Below are positions 54,878 through 63,989 of a stretch of DNA of 64,000 nt, one piece after another. This DNA comes from Chondrinema litorale (GTDB taxonomy: Bacteria > Bacteroidota > Bacteroidia > Cytophagales > Flammeovirgaceae). The first letter of the stretch is position 1. Every line of letters begins with the position of its first letter. The DNA lies in NCBI RefSeq assembly GCF_026250525.1, contig NZ_CP111043.1, positions 186,001 to 250,000 of the forward strand. Direction: 5' to 3'. The notes below the pieces were generated by a model. That model ran no database searches, was not told the DNA's origin, and saw nothing but the letters and a program-made list of their open reading frames with translations. Both the position numbers and the translations under genes were made by a program.

Positions 54878-56842
54878 ATGGATACTGAAAAAGAACCATA
54901 CATTAAACCCGACCAAAAAGTCACTGAACTAACTATTCGAGCCGTAATTCTAGGAGCCATTCTCTCAATTGTTTTATCTGCTGCAAATGCATACTTCGGT
55001 TTATTTGCCGGTATGACGGTTTCTGCATCAATACCAGCAGCAGTTATCTCTATGGCTATACTTAGAGCGTTTAAAAACTCTAGTATTTTAGAAAATAACC
55101 TTGTACAAACAGCTGCCTCTGCCGGAGAGTCTTTAGCAGCTGGTGTAATTTTTACTATTCCAGCACTCATTTTAATGGGTTATTGGGAAGATTTTAATTA
55201 TACAGAAACCACATTAATAGCCTTAGCAGGAGGTATCTTGGGTATTTTATTTACAATTCCTTTGAGAAAAGCACTAATTGTAAAGGAAAAATTGAAATTC
55301 CCAGAAGGAATTGCCACTTCAGAAGTATTGAAAACTGGTGAATCTGAAGGAGGATTTATTAAATACTTAGTCTATGGTGGTTTAATAGGAGGTTTGTTTA
55401 AACTCTCCGAAGGAGCAATGAAATTATGGACAGGCGTTTTCGAAAAAGGTACAATTTTAAAGGGTAAAGCTTTTCTATACTTTGGCATCAACCTCTCTCC
55501 TGCTCTAGTTGCAGTTGGTTATATTGTTGGTTTAAACATCGCTTTTCTAATTTTTCTCGGTGGAGCTATAAGTTGGTACTTAGCCATTCCTATACACATT
55601 TATTTATTTGGCGCACCAGAAGGAGTATCTGCTGTAGACGCTGGTTACTCTGTTTGGAATAGTCAAATCAGATATTTAGGAGTAGGCGCAATGATTGTCG
55701 GTGGTTTCTGGGCACTTATTAGTATTAGAAGTTCATTAAAAACAGCATTTCAATCTGGAGTTGAAGCTTTTAGGAAAAGTAAATCTTCGCTATCAGAAAC
55801 TGCTAGAACAAATTTAGACACACCAATGTCTTGGGTAATAATTGGCATTGGAGTAATGATCGTACCCATATTTCTAATTTACCTCTCAGAAATAGAAAAT
55901 GTTGGTATTACTGCATTTATGGCGATTATTATGGTAATTGCAGGCTTTCTATTTTCATCTGTAGCTGGTTATATGGCTGGCTTAGTAGGAAGCTCAAATA
56001 ACCCTATTTCGGGAGTTACAATTGCTACTATATTATCTGCAGCTTTATTGCTTGCCGCTTTAATGGGTACAGAAGATGCCGCCAGAGGTGCAGCAGGTGC
56101 AATATTAATTGGCGCAGTAGTTTGCTGTGCCGCTGCCATTGCTGGTGATAATATGCAAGATTTAAAAGCAGGACATATGCTTGGTTCAACACCATATAAA
56201 CAACAAATTATGCAAGTTGTAGGTGTTATTGCCGGGGCAGTCGCTATCGCTCCAGTATTAAGTTACTTATTAGAAGCATATGGAATTGGCCCAGCAACTG
56301 ATGCTAACCCAGATTCTCTTACTGCTCCACAAGCTGCACTAATGCAGAGTGTAGCCACAGGTATCTTTGGTGGTGATCTTCCTTGGAATATGGTTACTAT
56401 TGGTGGTATTATTGGAGCTATAATAATAGCTATAGATCAATATTTAGCTAAAATTAACGCTAACTTTAGAATGCCTGTGCTAGCTGTTGCTGTTGGAATA
56501 TACCTACCTTTTGAACTTGATTCAGCAATTTTTGTAGGTGGTGTAATAGCTTGGATAATTGAAAGATACTATAGTAAGCAAGCAAAAAATGCCAACAATA
56601 CTGAGCAACATGAAATTGCAAAAGACAGGAGTAGCAAAGCAGGATTGCTTATAGCTTCTGGTTTAATAACCGGAGAAGCACTAATGGGAATTATGATTGC
56701 CTTTTTAATTGTATTTAATTATGCTAAAAAAATTAAGGTATTTGAGACCCCGATGTGGGAAAGTATTCCGGGATTGATATTATTTATTTTCATTATATAC
56801 TTTCTGATACATATTATGAAGAAAGTTTATAAGCAGAAATAA
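54878..56842 (+). CDS. OPT family oligopeptide transporter
   Basis: The 654-residue protein with about 14-16 membrane helices starts EPYIKPDQKVTELTIRAVILGAILSIVLSAANAYFGLFAGMTVSASIPAAVISMAIL, cut here only at its family-typical start; NAYFGLFAGMTVSASIPAA is the OPT signature. Internal motifs GDNMQDLKAGHMLGSTPYKQQ and FPEGIATSEVLK are also typical of bacterial OPT proteins. It imports small peptides or peptide-like metal chelates by proton symport. It is a single gene with its own terminator. Confidence 0.93.
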   Translation: MDTEKEPYIKPDQKVTELTIRAVILGAILSIVLSAANAYFGLFAGMTVSASIPAAVISMAILRAFKNSSILENNLVQTAASAGESLAAGVIFTIPALILMGYWEDFNYTETTLIALAGGILGILFTIPLRKALIVKEKLKFPEGIATSEVLKTGESEGGFIKYLVYGGLIGGLFKLSEGAMKLWTGVFEKGTILKGKAFLYFGINLSPALVAVGYIVGLNIAFLIFLGGAISWYLAIPIHIYLFGAPEGVSAVDAGYSVWNSQIRYLGVGAMIVGGFWALISIRSSLKTAFQSGVEAFRKSKSSLSETARTNLDTPMSWVIIGIGVMIVPIFLIYLSEIENVGITAFMAIIMVIAGFLFSSVAGYMAGLVGSSNNPISGVTIATILSAALLLAALMGTEDAARGAAGAILIGAVVCCAAAIAGDNMQDLKAGHMLGSTPYKQQIMQVVGVIAGAVAIAPVLSYLLEAYGIGPATDANPDSLTAPQAALMQSVATGIFGGDLPWNMVTIGGIIGAIIIAIDQYLAKINANFRMPVLAVAVGIYLPFELDSAIFVGGVIAWIIERYYSKQAKNANNTEQHEIAKDRSSKAGLLIASGLITGEALMGIMIAFLIVFNYAKKIKVFETPMWESIPGLILFIFIIYFLIHIMKKVYKQK

Positions 56843-56850
56843 ACAAATAA

Positions 56851-56882
56851 AAAAAGCCACTTTTAAATTAAAGTGGCTTTTT
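56851..56882 (+). terminator. rho-independent terminator of the OPT gene
   Basis: A 13-bp perfect stem (AAAAAGCCACTTT with its complement, 6-nt loop) with flanking A and T runs, 8 bp after the stop. Confidence 0.9.
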
Positions 56883-56989
56883 GCTTTATTATTTAAATTA
56901 ATTTGACACTAGGAAAATATCTTGATTAGTATAAATACTTATAGTCTCTTTGTACTTCCTTTTTAAAAAAAGGTTACCTTTTTTAGTAA

Positions 56990-57142
56990 TTATTTTTGCT
57001 CATCATTCAATTCGATTTCATTTTGTTGACAGTCATTTTCACTTTCTACTGCAGCCTTAGACTTAAGTCCTAAGAAGCTCAATAGAATAATAACTAGTGA
57101 TATCTTTATAATTGCTTTAGTATTTTTGTTGAAAAGTTCCAT
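56990..57142 (-). CDS. small exported or membrane-anchored protein, 50 aa
   Basis: An ATG frame of 50 codons begins MELFNKNTKAIIKISLVIIL and continues with a hydrophobic helix (about 10-27) ending near SKAAVES, then an acidic 20-residue tail ending NDEQK. The N-terminal positive charge, hydrophobic core and AxA-like site look like a signal peptide or a single membrane anchor. It is preceded on the same strand by a -7 box and a palindromic operator-like element. No family is recognised. I consider it likely to be a real small gene. Confidence 0.6.
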   Translation of the reverse strand: MELFNKNTKAIIKISLVIILLSFLGLKSKAAVESENDCQQNEIELNDEQK

Positions 57143-57251
57143 TGCGTAATTTTTTTAACCTTAACATTTGATTTCAATTTACCAAAGGGCGTACCAACAC
57201 TATTTAACAAAATGATTATCAGTAAGTTATAATCAAAATAGCTATTACTAT

Positions 57252-57290
57252 CAAATATAAGATTGTTCGATACTAAACACTATCGTACAA
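57252..57290 (-). promoter_or_regulatory. -7 promoter box with adjacent palindromic operator-like element
   Basis: On the minus strand an exact TAnnTTTG match (TATATTTG, plus-strand 57252-57259) is preceded by an inverted repeat TTGTTCGATA-N8-TATCGTACAA (57263-57290; nine of ten pairs match). It lies about 110 bp before the small-protein ORF. The palindrome would cover the space between -7 and -33, as expected for a repressor site. No exact -33 TTTG was found at the right spacing. Confidence 0.45.
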
Positions 57291-57346
57291 AATCGGACAC
57301 TTTTGAAATTTTAGCCCAAATACACAATGTTACTTATTTGTTAAAT

Positions 57347-58039
57347 TTACATATACCTAAAAATCGTATACAAAATCTTGTAACCTGCTCCAATTGTCCC
57401 TTTAACTGTTCCAGATACTTTAGATACACCAATGCGCTTTCTATAATCAACAGGAACCTCACAAAACCTCAATTTATTCTTTGCCGCTTTTAACTGCATT
57501 TCAACTGTCCAACCGTAATTGGTGTCAATCATATTTAAAGCGAGTAAAGCATCAAATCTAATTGCTCTAAATGGCCCGAGGTCAGTAAATTTTGCACCAT
57601 ATATTATTTTCATAAGGTATGTAGCTAGCCAATTGCCAAAAATTTGCTGCGGAGTCATAGATCCTTTATCTTTTTTACCTAAAGCTCTAGAGCCTATCAC
57701 CATATCAACCTGATGATCTATAATTGGGGCAACTACAAATTCCATTTGTTCGGGATAATCTGAATAATCTCCATCGAGAAAAACAATTATACTATTTTCT
57801 ATATCTGTGATTTTCTGCTTTAAGTATTCAATACCTTTTAAGCACGCAGAGCCATATCCTTTTCTTGTTTCTTTTAGTAAAATTGCTTGAGTTTTAAGAA
57901 CTTCATTAGGAGTATTGTCTGTGGAGTTGTTGTCTACTACAACTATTTCTTTCACCAACTCTTCGGGAATATCATTAATCACATTTTTTATTGACTTCTC
58001 CTCATTAAAAGCTGGTATAATCACAAATATTTCAAACAT
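57347..58039 (-). CDS. family 2 glycosyltransferase, dolichol-phosphate-mannose-synthase-like
   Basis: The 230-residue GT-A enzyme starts IFVIIPAFNEEKSI, has VVVDNNSTDNT, GYGSACLKGIEYL, the metal-binding FLDGDYSDYPEQ and a final GWTVEMQLKAAKNKLRFCEVPVDYRKR typical of DPM1-like enzymes. No membrane domain is fused. It should transfer a sugar from a nucleotide to a lipid carrier or a glycan at the inner membrane; substrate unknown. Confidence 0.9.
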   Translation of the reverse strand: MFEIFVIIPAFNEEKSIKNVINDIPEELVKEIVVVDNNSTDNTPNEVLKTQAILLKETRKGYGSACLKGIEYLKQKITDIENSIIVFLDGDYSDYPEQMEFVVAPIIDHQVDMVIGSRALGKKDKGSMTPQQIFGNWLATYLMKIIYGAKFTDLGPFRAIRFDALLALNMIDTNYGWTVEMQLKAAKNKLRFCEVPVDYRKRIGVSKVSGTVKGTIGAGYKILYTIFRYM

Positions 58040-58414
58040 TATAGCTAAATTTATACATAGTAAAGCGCGAATTTACATCACATAATTTTCTTAAAAAGAA
58101 GATTACTTACATATAATGATTGTTAAAACGGCTTTGCTAAAAGAGATAACCTACCAATAATAATCAAACAATTAAATTAATCAATGCAATTATTTACTTT
58201 GAATAAAACAATTTATTCAGAATTATAATTCTATTAATACAGTATTTATAATATTTTATTCTATTTAACTAAATCTTAAAGTATGTAAATGACAAAGCCA
58301 ATACTATTCTTTTTTTTAAATAAAAGCCCGAATATTACATAGAGCTCATTCACAATAACGATGTAAAACATTACATCTCGAACCAAACAAAAAACATTTA
58401 ACTGATTAGATAAT
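58040..58414. other. 375-bp divergent intergenic region with a small palindrome
   Basis: No gene was seen. A perfect 7-bp inverted repeat (GATGTAA at 58360-58366, TTACATC at 58371-58377) lies 37 bp before the next start codon and may be an operator or short hairpin. The rest is AT-rich. Confidence 0.5.
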
Positions 58415-59794
58415 ATGAAACAATTAACTGAAGCTATAACTATTTGTATTCTGATTCTTGTTTCGATAGGTACAACCTTAGCCGAAACAAGTAAAAATAG
58501 ACTAATAACAGGAAAGGTATTAAGTGAAGATGCATCTATGAGTATTCCTGGTGTTAGTATTAAAGTAGAAGAAAGTAATATTGGTGGCATTACAAATGCA
58601 GAAGGTAAATTTACTCTAAGAGTTCCACAAGGCAATTTAACCTTAGTTTTCTCACTTGCTGGTTACTTAGATAAAAAAATAGAAATTGCAGAAGACACAG
58701 AAAACTTAGAAATAATACTTCAACCAAACAATGCTGAGCTTACTCGTAACACTAATAACAGAGTGCAAGGTAAGCCCAGAGATAACTTCTACATCTCTAG
58801 CGATAAGAGTGCTTTATATGCATCTATTTGGGATGATACCAAAGAAGGTAACTGGGAAAACTTTATGGACCTTTTAATTGATGAAGGTTACGATAAAATA
58901 GAAGATCAATGGGGAATGTATGTTGAAAACAGAGTAACTACTTATGTTGAAACAGAAAAAAATGAACCTATAAGCAATGCTGTTGTAATCTTCTATTCTA
59001 GAAAAGAAAAACAATTATGGAAAGCAGTAACCGACCAATCTGGCAAGGTTGAGATGTGGCCAGATATGTTTGAGTTTATTCCATCAGACAAATACACTGC
59101 TGTAGTAGAATATGATGATAAATCTCAAAGCTTTAAAGCCATAAGAGCTGGAGGAGGAGTTTATCATCTAATTTTTAAGTCTCAAGCAAAAGCAGACAAA
59201 GCTGGTGCAGACATCGTACTAACAGGAAATCTTTCTGAAAACACAAATAAAGATTTACAAAGTATTATTCAGTCTTTCCAAAACGTAAAACAAAAATTTG
59301 AAGGAACAGCAAATATAAACAGTGAGTTTATTTTCCATCATCAGTACGATCCAAATGGTTTTGATATCGATTTTATCAAGGACTTTGAATATAAAAACAA
59401 AAGCGCTACAATAGATGCAAGCTACGAATATGCTTTAGCTAAAATCGTTGAAATGTACGAGTGGTCAGAAGAGAAACAAGCAAGATTTTTATTCTGGGCA
59501 GTGGACGATTTACCTTCAGTAAAAAGCACAAACAAAGAATTAATTAAGGCCAGTGTAAAAGAAGCTGCTGCTAAAGGAATTCAAATTGTTCCGATTGTAA
59601 CTAAAAGTATTGATAAAGAAACTGAAATGTTTTTAAGGTTTGTAGCTACTGCTACTAATGGAGAGTACATCTTCCTAACAGACCTAAATAACACAAATTA
59701 TATTAAACCTTCTGTAGGTCCTATAGATGCTAAACCATTTGAAAACATCTTAGAAGAATTTCTGAAAGACGAATTGAAACTCGAAGAAATGTAA
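58415..59794 (+). CDS. exported carboxypeptidase-regulatory-like / VWA-like protein
   Basis: The 459-residue protein has a signal peptide (ending TTLAET or near) and a carboxypeptidase-D-regulatory-like domain (about 30-110; ITGKVLSEDASMSIPGVSI, GGITNAEGKFTLRVP). A second beta-sandwich-like stretch follows (about 170-240; PISNAVVIFYSRK). The C-terminal 190 residues read like a von Willebrand A-like domain (ADIVLTGNLSENT, RFLFWAVDDLPS, AAAKGIQIVPIVTKS, LRFVATATNGEYIFLTD), though the first metal motif is degenerate. It is likely periplasmic or surface-exposed; no function known. Confidence 0.72.
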   Translation: MKQLTEAITICILILVSIGTTLAETSKNRLITGKVLSEDASMSIPGVSIKVEESNIGGITNAEGKFTLRVPQGNLTLVFSLAGYLDKKIEIAEDTENLEIILQPNNAELTRNTNNRVQGKPRDNFYISSDKSALYASIWDDTKEGNWENFMDLLIDEGYDKIEDQWGMYVENRVTTYVETEKNEPISNAVVIFYSRKEKQLWKAVTDQSGKVEMWPDMFEFIPSDKYTAVVEYDDKSQSFKAIRAGGGVYHLIFKSQAKADKAGADIVLTGNLSENTNKDLQSIIQSFQNVKQKFEGTANINSEFIFHHQYDPNGFDIDFIKDFEYKNKSATIDASYEYALAKIVEMYEWSEEKQARFLFWAVDDLPSVKSTNKELIKASVKEAAAKGIQIVPIVTKSIDKETEMFLRFVATATNGEYIFLTDLNNTNYIKPSVGPIDAKPFENILEEFLKDELKLEEM

Positions 59795-59797
59795 AAA

Positions 59798-59829
59798 AAA
59801 AGGGACTTGAAATTAATCAAGTCCCTTTT
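59798..59829 (+). terminator. rho-independent terminator
   Basis: A 13-bp perfect stem (AAAAGGGACTTGA with its complement) with a 6-nt loop; A and T runs on both sides let it serve both convergent genes. Confidence 0.88.
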
Positions 59830-59848
59830 CTTATATATCATTTAGTTA

Positions 59849-60541
59849 TTAATCATCAGACATTCCTACAAACTGCAATACGTAGTACAACAACATTGTA
59901 ATTGAACTTAATGCAGCAACTACATAAGTTAAAGCAGCCCATTTTAATGCATCTTTAGACATAGCATACTCCGATGAGCTAACAACTCCCCTATCGCTAA
60001 TCCATGCCAATGCACGCTTACTTGCATCCAACTCGACAGGAAGTGTTATGATACTAAATAGTGAAATCACGCCATAACAAGCAATAATTACTAATAATAC
60101 CAACTGAATTGGAAACTGCATAAAAAAGATACCTCCAATAAAACTAAATAAGAAGATGAAGTTCAAAATTTTAGCACTAGCACTTTGAACAGGAACCATT
60201 GCAGAGCGAAATTCCAAAAAGCTGTAAGCAGTAGCATGTTGCACTGCATGTCCACACTCGTGGGCTGCAATGGCAGCAGAAGCGGCACTTCTACCATGAT
60301 ATACTTCCTCACTCAAGTTTACAGTTTTATTTGCCGGGTTATAGTGGTCACTTAATTTACCCGGAACTGAAATTACCTCTACATCATAAATGCGATTATC
60401 GTGAAGCATTTGTCTAGCAACCTCTGCCCCACTCAAACCTGACTGCAAAGGTATCTGCGAATATTTTCTAAATTTATTTTTTAACCTACTGCTTACAATC
60501 CAGCTAAGCAGTAAAAAGCCTATAAAAATGATCCAAAACAT
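59849..60541 (-). CDS. membrane zinc metallopeptidase, YugP-like
   Basis: The 230-residue protein has an N-terminal membrane helix, the zinc-binding HECGH (94-98) in AAIAAHECGHAVQHA, preceded by LSDHYNPANKTVNLSEEVYHGRS, and three or four C-terminal helices. LDASKRALAWI supplies the probable third ligand region. It matches the YugP/Zn_peptidase_2 family, of poorly known function in membrane protein turnover. Single gene, convergent with the preceding one. Confidence 0.92.
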   Translation of the reverse strand: MFWIIFIGFLLLSWIVSSRLKNKFRKYSQIPLQSGLSGAEVARQMLHDNRIYDVEVISVPGKLSDHYNPANKTVNLSEEVYHGRSAASAAIAAHECGHAVQHATAYSFLEFRSAMVPVQSASAKILNFIFLFSFIGGIFFMQFPIQLVLLVIIACYGVISLFSIITLPVELDASKRALAWISDRGVVSSSEYAMSKDALKWAALTYVVAALSSITMLLYYVLQFVGMSDD

Positions 60542-60630
60542 ATTTATAATTTATTAAAGTTGATACAAAATCTAAGTTCTATAAATCTCTAATTACAATT
60601 TTCAGACTATTTCATTTTTCTTCCTATTTT

Positions 60631-60688
60631 ACTGACAAAATTTACATTATTGTCTAATTTAATTTCAAAATATGTAAAAACTGTCAGT
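60631..60688. promoter_or_regulatory. 17-bp imperfect inverted repeat upstream of the FtsX-type permease
   Basis: Arms 60631-60647 (ACTGACAAAATTTACAT) and 60672-60688 (ATGTAAAAACTGTCAGT) match at 14 of 17 positions, around a 24-nt spacer. It lies between the divergent zinc peptidase and permease genes, about 115 bp before the latter. A regulator-binding site or looped leader is plausible; the factor is unknown. Confidence 0.5.
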
Positions 60689-60801
60689 CTATTCCCTCAA
60701 TTTCCGGTCAAAAGATAAAAATCAAAAAAAATTTGATCGCATCTGTAACCAACTGAAAACTGCTCCCATCTAAAGGATAAATAACTTCTAAATTTTCGAT
60801 A

Positions 60802-63240
60802 ATGTTCAAGAATTATATTACCATAGCCCTACGAAATCTGCTGAAACACAAATTCTACTCATTTATCAATGTAGCAGGTTTATCTGTTGGTATCGTTTGT
60901 TGTATTTTGATACTGCTTTATGTAAAAGATGAACTCAGCTACGATCAGTACAACGAAAAGGCACCTCAAATTTATAGAGCAGTCGCTAAAGGTATGTTTG
61001 GTGGAAATGAGTTTCATGCACCTCAAATGCCTTCTCCTTTTGCAGAAACTACTGTAAGAGATTTCCCAGAAGTATTGCAAGCAACTCGTATTAGACAAAG
61101 AGGTAACTTCTTAGTAAGATACGACACACCTGAAGGAGAAATTAGAAGCTTTCGCGAAGAAGAAATTGCTTATGTAGACTCAAACTTCTTTAATGTATTT
61201 TCTATTCCATTAGTTACTGGCGAGGCCTCTACAGTATTAAAAGACCCAAATACTGTAGTAATCAATAAAAAAACGGCAGAAAAATATTTTGGAAAAGATA
61301 ATCCAGTTGGTAAGTCAATTAAAATAAATGACCGAACCGATTTCACTGTAACAGGAGTATTCGATAAAATCCCAGAAAACTCTCATTTCAATTTCGATAT
61401 GTTGTTTTCTATGGAAACTCTTGATGAGGCCAAGAATGGTTTCTGGATGAGCTTTAATTTCCATACTTATCTGGTTCTGCAAGAAAACAGCGATCCAAAT
61501 CAACTAGAAAGCAAGTTTCCCGACATGATTGTGAAATACATCGGGCCAGAGATTGAAAGATTTATGGGCGCTTCTTTTGATGAGTTTGTAAAGGCTGGTA
61601 ATTCAATGAACTTTACACTTCAACCATTAGTAGATATACATCTAAAATCTGACTTAATGGGCGAATTAGCAGCGAATAATGATATTAAATACATATACAT
61701 TTTTTCAGCAATAGCAGCCTTTATTTTAATAATTGCTTGTATCAATTTTATGAATCTTTCAACTGCTCGATCAGCAAACAGAGCAAAGGAAGTAGGTGTA
61801 AGAAAAGTGATGGGTTCTTATAGAAGACAATTGATTTGGCAGTTTCTCACAGAATCTGTTATCATAAGCATTATCGCATTTATAATAGCAAGTGTATCTG
61901 TTCCTTTTCTGTTGGATGCATTTAACGAAATCTCTGGTAAAGAGATGACTATCAATTACTTTGAACAGTATGACATGCTGCTTTATTTATTTGCTGGTGC
62001 GGTTTTCACAGGAATTCTAGCAGGTAGTTATCCAGCATTTTTCTTATCTAGTTTTACTCCTGCTAAAGTTTTAAAAGGCAATATAAGATCAGGTGCTAAG
62101 AGTGGTATGCTTAGAAGTATTCTTGTAATTTTTCAATTCGGAATTTCAATCATACTTATTGTAGGAACCATGATTGTTTACAATCAATTAGAATACATCC
62201 AAAGTAAAAATCTTGGCTACAATAAAGAGCAGGTTCTAATCTTAGAAAACACTTATGTTTTAGGTAGAGAAAATGTTCAAAGCCTTAAAAATGAGTTATT
62301 ACAAAACTCTGCTGTAAAAGCAGCAACTATTACCGCTGATATTCCAATAAATGGCGCTAATAATAATACCGCTTACTTCCCTGGAAATGACCCAAAAAGT
62401 GATCAAACAACTGTTTTATCGCAGTTTAATGTTGATTTTGATTTTATTAAAGCGATGGGGATTGATATAATCGAAGGAAGAGATTTTAATATTGAAAATG
62501 CAGCAGACTCTAATTCATTAGTAGTAAATGAAGCTACAGTAAAGCATTTTGGTTGGACAGACCCAATAGGCCAAGAAATTGGAACATTTATTAGTGATGA
62601 CGGCGAGGTAAAGATTTTTAAAGTAATTGGTGTTGCTAAAAACTTCCACTTTGAGTCACTAAGACAAAATATAAGACCACTTGTAATACAAATTGGCAGT
62701 TGGCAAAATAGAATTGCTGTTCGATATGAGGCAGGTAAAACCAAAGATGTAATTGATGAAATTGAAGGCAAATGGAAAAGATTGGCTCCAGGCCAACCAT
62801 TTAATTACACGTTTATGGATGAGTCTTTTGCCAAAAATTATGAGCAAGAGCAAAAGGTAGGTAAGCTATTCGGAATATTCGCGGGTTTGGCAATCTTTAT
62901 CGCATGCTTAGGCTTGTTTGGATTAGCCTCGTTTACTGCCGAACAAAGAACTAAAGAAATAGGCATTAGAAAGGTTTTAGGAGCTTCTGTTGTAAGTATT
63001 ATCGTATTACTATCCAAAGAGTTCGGAAAACTGCTCATAATTGCCTTTGTGATCGCTTCTCCCCTTGCTTGGTATATCATGCACTTATGGTTAAGAGATT
63101 TTGCTTTCAAGACTGATATTACTCCAATTACATTCGTAGTTGCCGGAGCAATCGCCTTTAGTATCGCTTGGGTTACTATGTCTTACCAGTCTTTAAAAGC
63201 AGCAATAGCTAAACCAGTAAAATCTTTAAAAGCAGAATAA
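60802..63240 (+). CDS. ABC transporter permease, FtsX/MacB type
   Basis: The 812-residue protein has the double-FtsX layout: an N-terminal helix (NYITIALRNLLKHKFYSFINV...), a MacB-like periplasmic domain, three helices starting around residue 293 (SARSANRAKEVGVRKVMGSYRRQLIWQFLTES, cut here only as short motifs KEVGVRKVMGS), another helix and MacB domain from about 440, and three more helices with TKEIGIRKVLGASV. Such permeases of Bacteroidota pair with LolD-like ATPases for antimicrobial or lipoprotein-related transport; no ATPase gene is adjacent. It has its own terminator. Confidence 0.92.
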   Translation: MFKNYITIALRNLLKHKFYSFINVAGLSVGIVCCILILLYVKDELSYDQYNEKAPQIYRAVAKGMFGGNEFHAPQMPSPFAETTVRDFPEVLQATRIRQRGNFLVRYDTPEGEIRSFREEEIAYVDSNFFNVFSIPLVTGEASTVLKDPNTVVINKKTAEKYFGKDNPVGKSIKINDRTDFTVTGVFDKIPENSHFNFDMLFSMETLDEAKNGFWMSFNFHTYLVLQENSDPNQLESKFPDMIVKYIGPEIERFMGASFDEFVKAGNSMNFTLQPLVDIHLKSDLMGELAANNDIKYIYIFSAIAAFILIIACINFMNLSTARSANRAKEVGVRKVMGSYRRQLIWQFLTESVIISIIAFIIASVSVPFLLDAFNEISGKEMTINYFEQYDMLLYLFAGAVFTGILAGSYPAFFLSSFTPAKVLKGNIRSGAKSGMLRSILVIFQFGISIILIVGTMIVYNQLEYIQSKNLGYNKEQVLILENTYVLGRENVQSLKNELLQNSAVKAATITADIPINGANNNTAYFPGNDPKSDQTTVLSQFNVDFDFIKAMGIDIIEGRDFNIENAADSNSLVVNEATVKHFGWTDPIGQEIGTFISDDGEVKIFKVIGVAKNFHFESLRQNIRPLVIQIGSWQNRIAVRYEAGKTKDVIDEIEGKWKRLAPGQPFNYTFMDESFAKNYEQEQKVGKLFGIFAGLAIFIACLGLFGLASFTAEQRTKEIGIRKVLGASVVSIIVLLSKEFGKLLIIAFVIASPLAWYIMHLWLRDFAFKTDITPITFVVAGAIAFSIAWVTMSYQSLKAAIAKPVKSLKAE

Positions 63241-63288
63241 TTGCGAATTACTATCCTTCATTTTTAATTAGGTAATACGATTCATGAG

Positions 63289-63320
63289 CGGCATATTAAT
63301 GATATGCCGTTCTTTTTTTG
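63289..63320 (+). terminator. rho-independent terminator of the permease gene
   Basis: An 8-bp perfect stem (CGGCATAT / ATATGCCG) with a 5-nt loop, followed by TTCTTTTTTT. Confidence 0.85.
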
Positions 63321-63452
63321 CACAAAAAACACCTTCAGCTAATAAAAGCTGTAACTCAGAATTGCATAGAAATGCTTGCATGAGCAATTAGGGGGTGGAA
63401 AAATCAAATAATTTTAAATCAAGAACTCTCTAAAATATTAGTAAGTAGATTG

Positions 63453-63875
63453 TTATGAACTTCCTAATATCTCTTTAAGATTACCAATTAACTGATCCCA
63501 CAATTCCTTTAACTCATCCAGATCGTCCATTTCAGAGTAATCTGTTACCCTAAGAAATGAAGTTTGAGTCATTTCATTAAAGTCAATTTTAAATTCCAGA
63601 TAGGCATGATCTTCCTCTTCTCCTTCAACAGAGCGTCCATTGTTACTTTCGATAGACAAAAGATATTTTATAGAAATGTTTGTCCTTCTAGAAATAATTC
63701 TGGCAATATATAATTCACCATCCCAAATAAAATGGAATTTCTTATCACCCATTACATTTACCTCATCAGCAAACCACTCCTGCAAGCCACTGGCCGTCGA
63801 TATATAAGGATAAAGCATTTTAACAGCCGCATTAATCTCATACTCTGCTACGTACTTGAATTTCGCCATAGTCAC
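63453..63875 (-). CDS. START-like domain protein
   Basis: The 140-residue protein (start may be Met3, MAKFKYVAEYEINAA) has the helix-grip pattern of the SRPBCC/START-like family: KMLYPYISTASGLQEWFADEV near the N-terminus, a series of beta strands (KFHFIWDGELYIARII) and a long C-terminal helix (DDLDELKELWDQLIGNLKEIL). This short form is common in Bacteroidota and likely binds a hydrophobic ligand or acts as an Aha1-like co-chaperone; the ligand is unknown. Confidence 0.85.
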   Translation of the reverse strand: MTMAKFKYVAEYEINAAVKMLYPYISTASGLQEWFADEVNVMGDKKFHFIWDGELYIARIISRRTNISIKYLLSIESNNGRSVEGEEEDHAYLEFKIDFNEMTQTSFLRVTDYSEMDDLDELKELWDQLIGNLKEILGSS

Positions 63876-63947
63876 AAATAGTTGATATATAAATGCAATT
63901 TAAAAAAATGGATGAAAAGTGCAAGAATTAAATTTATTGAAAAAATA

Positions 63948-63979
63948 TTTGCATATAAAAAAAACACATATCATATTTG
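63948..63979 (+). promoter_or_regulatory. promoter of the tRNA at the window edge
   Basis: A -33 TTTG (63948-63951) and a -7 CATATTTG (63972-63979, seven of eight positions of TAnnTTTG) are separated by 20 nt, the usual Bacteroidota arrangement. They end 10 bp before the probable first base of the tRNA. Confidence 0.55.
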
Positions 63980-63989
63980 CACTCCATTT

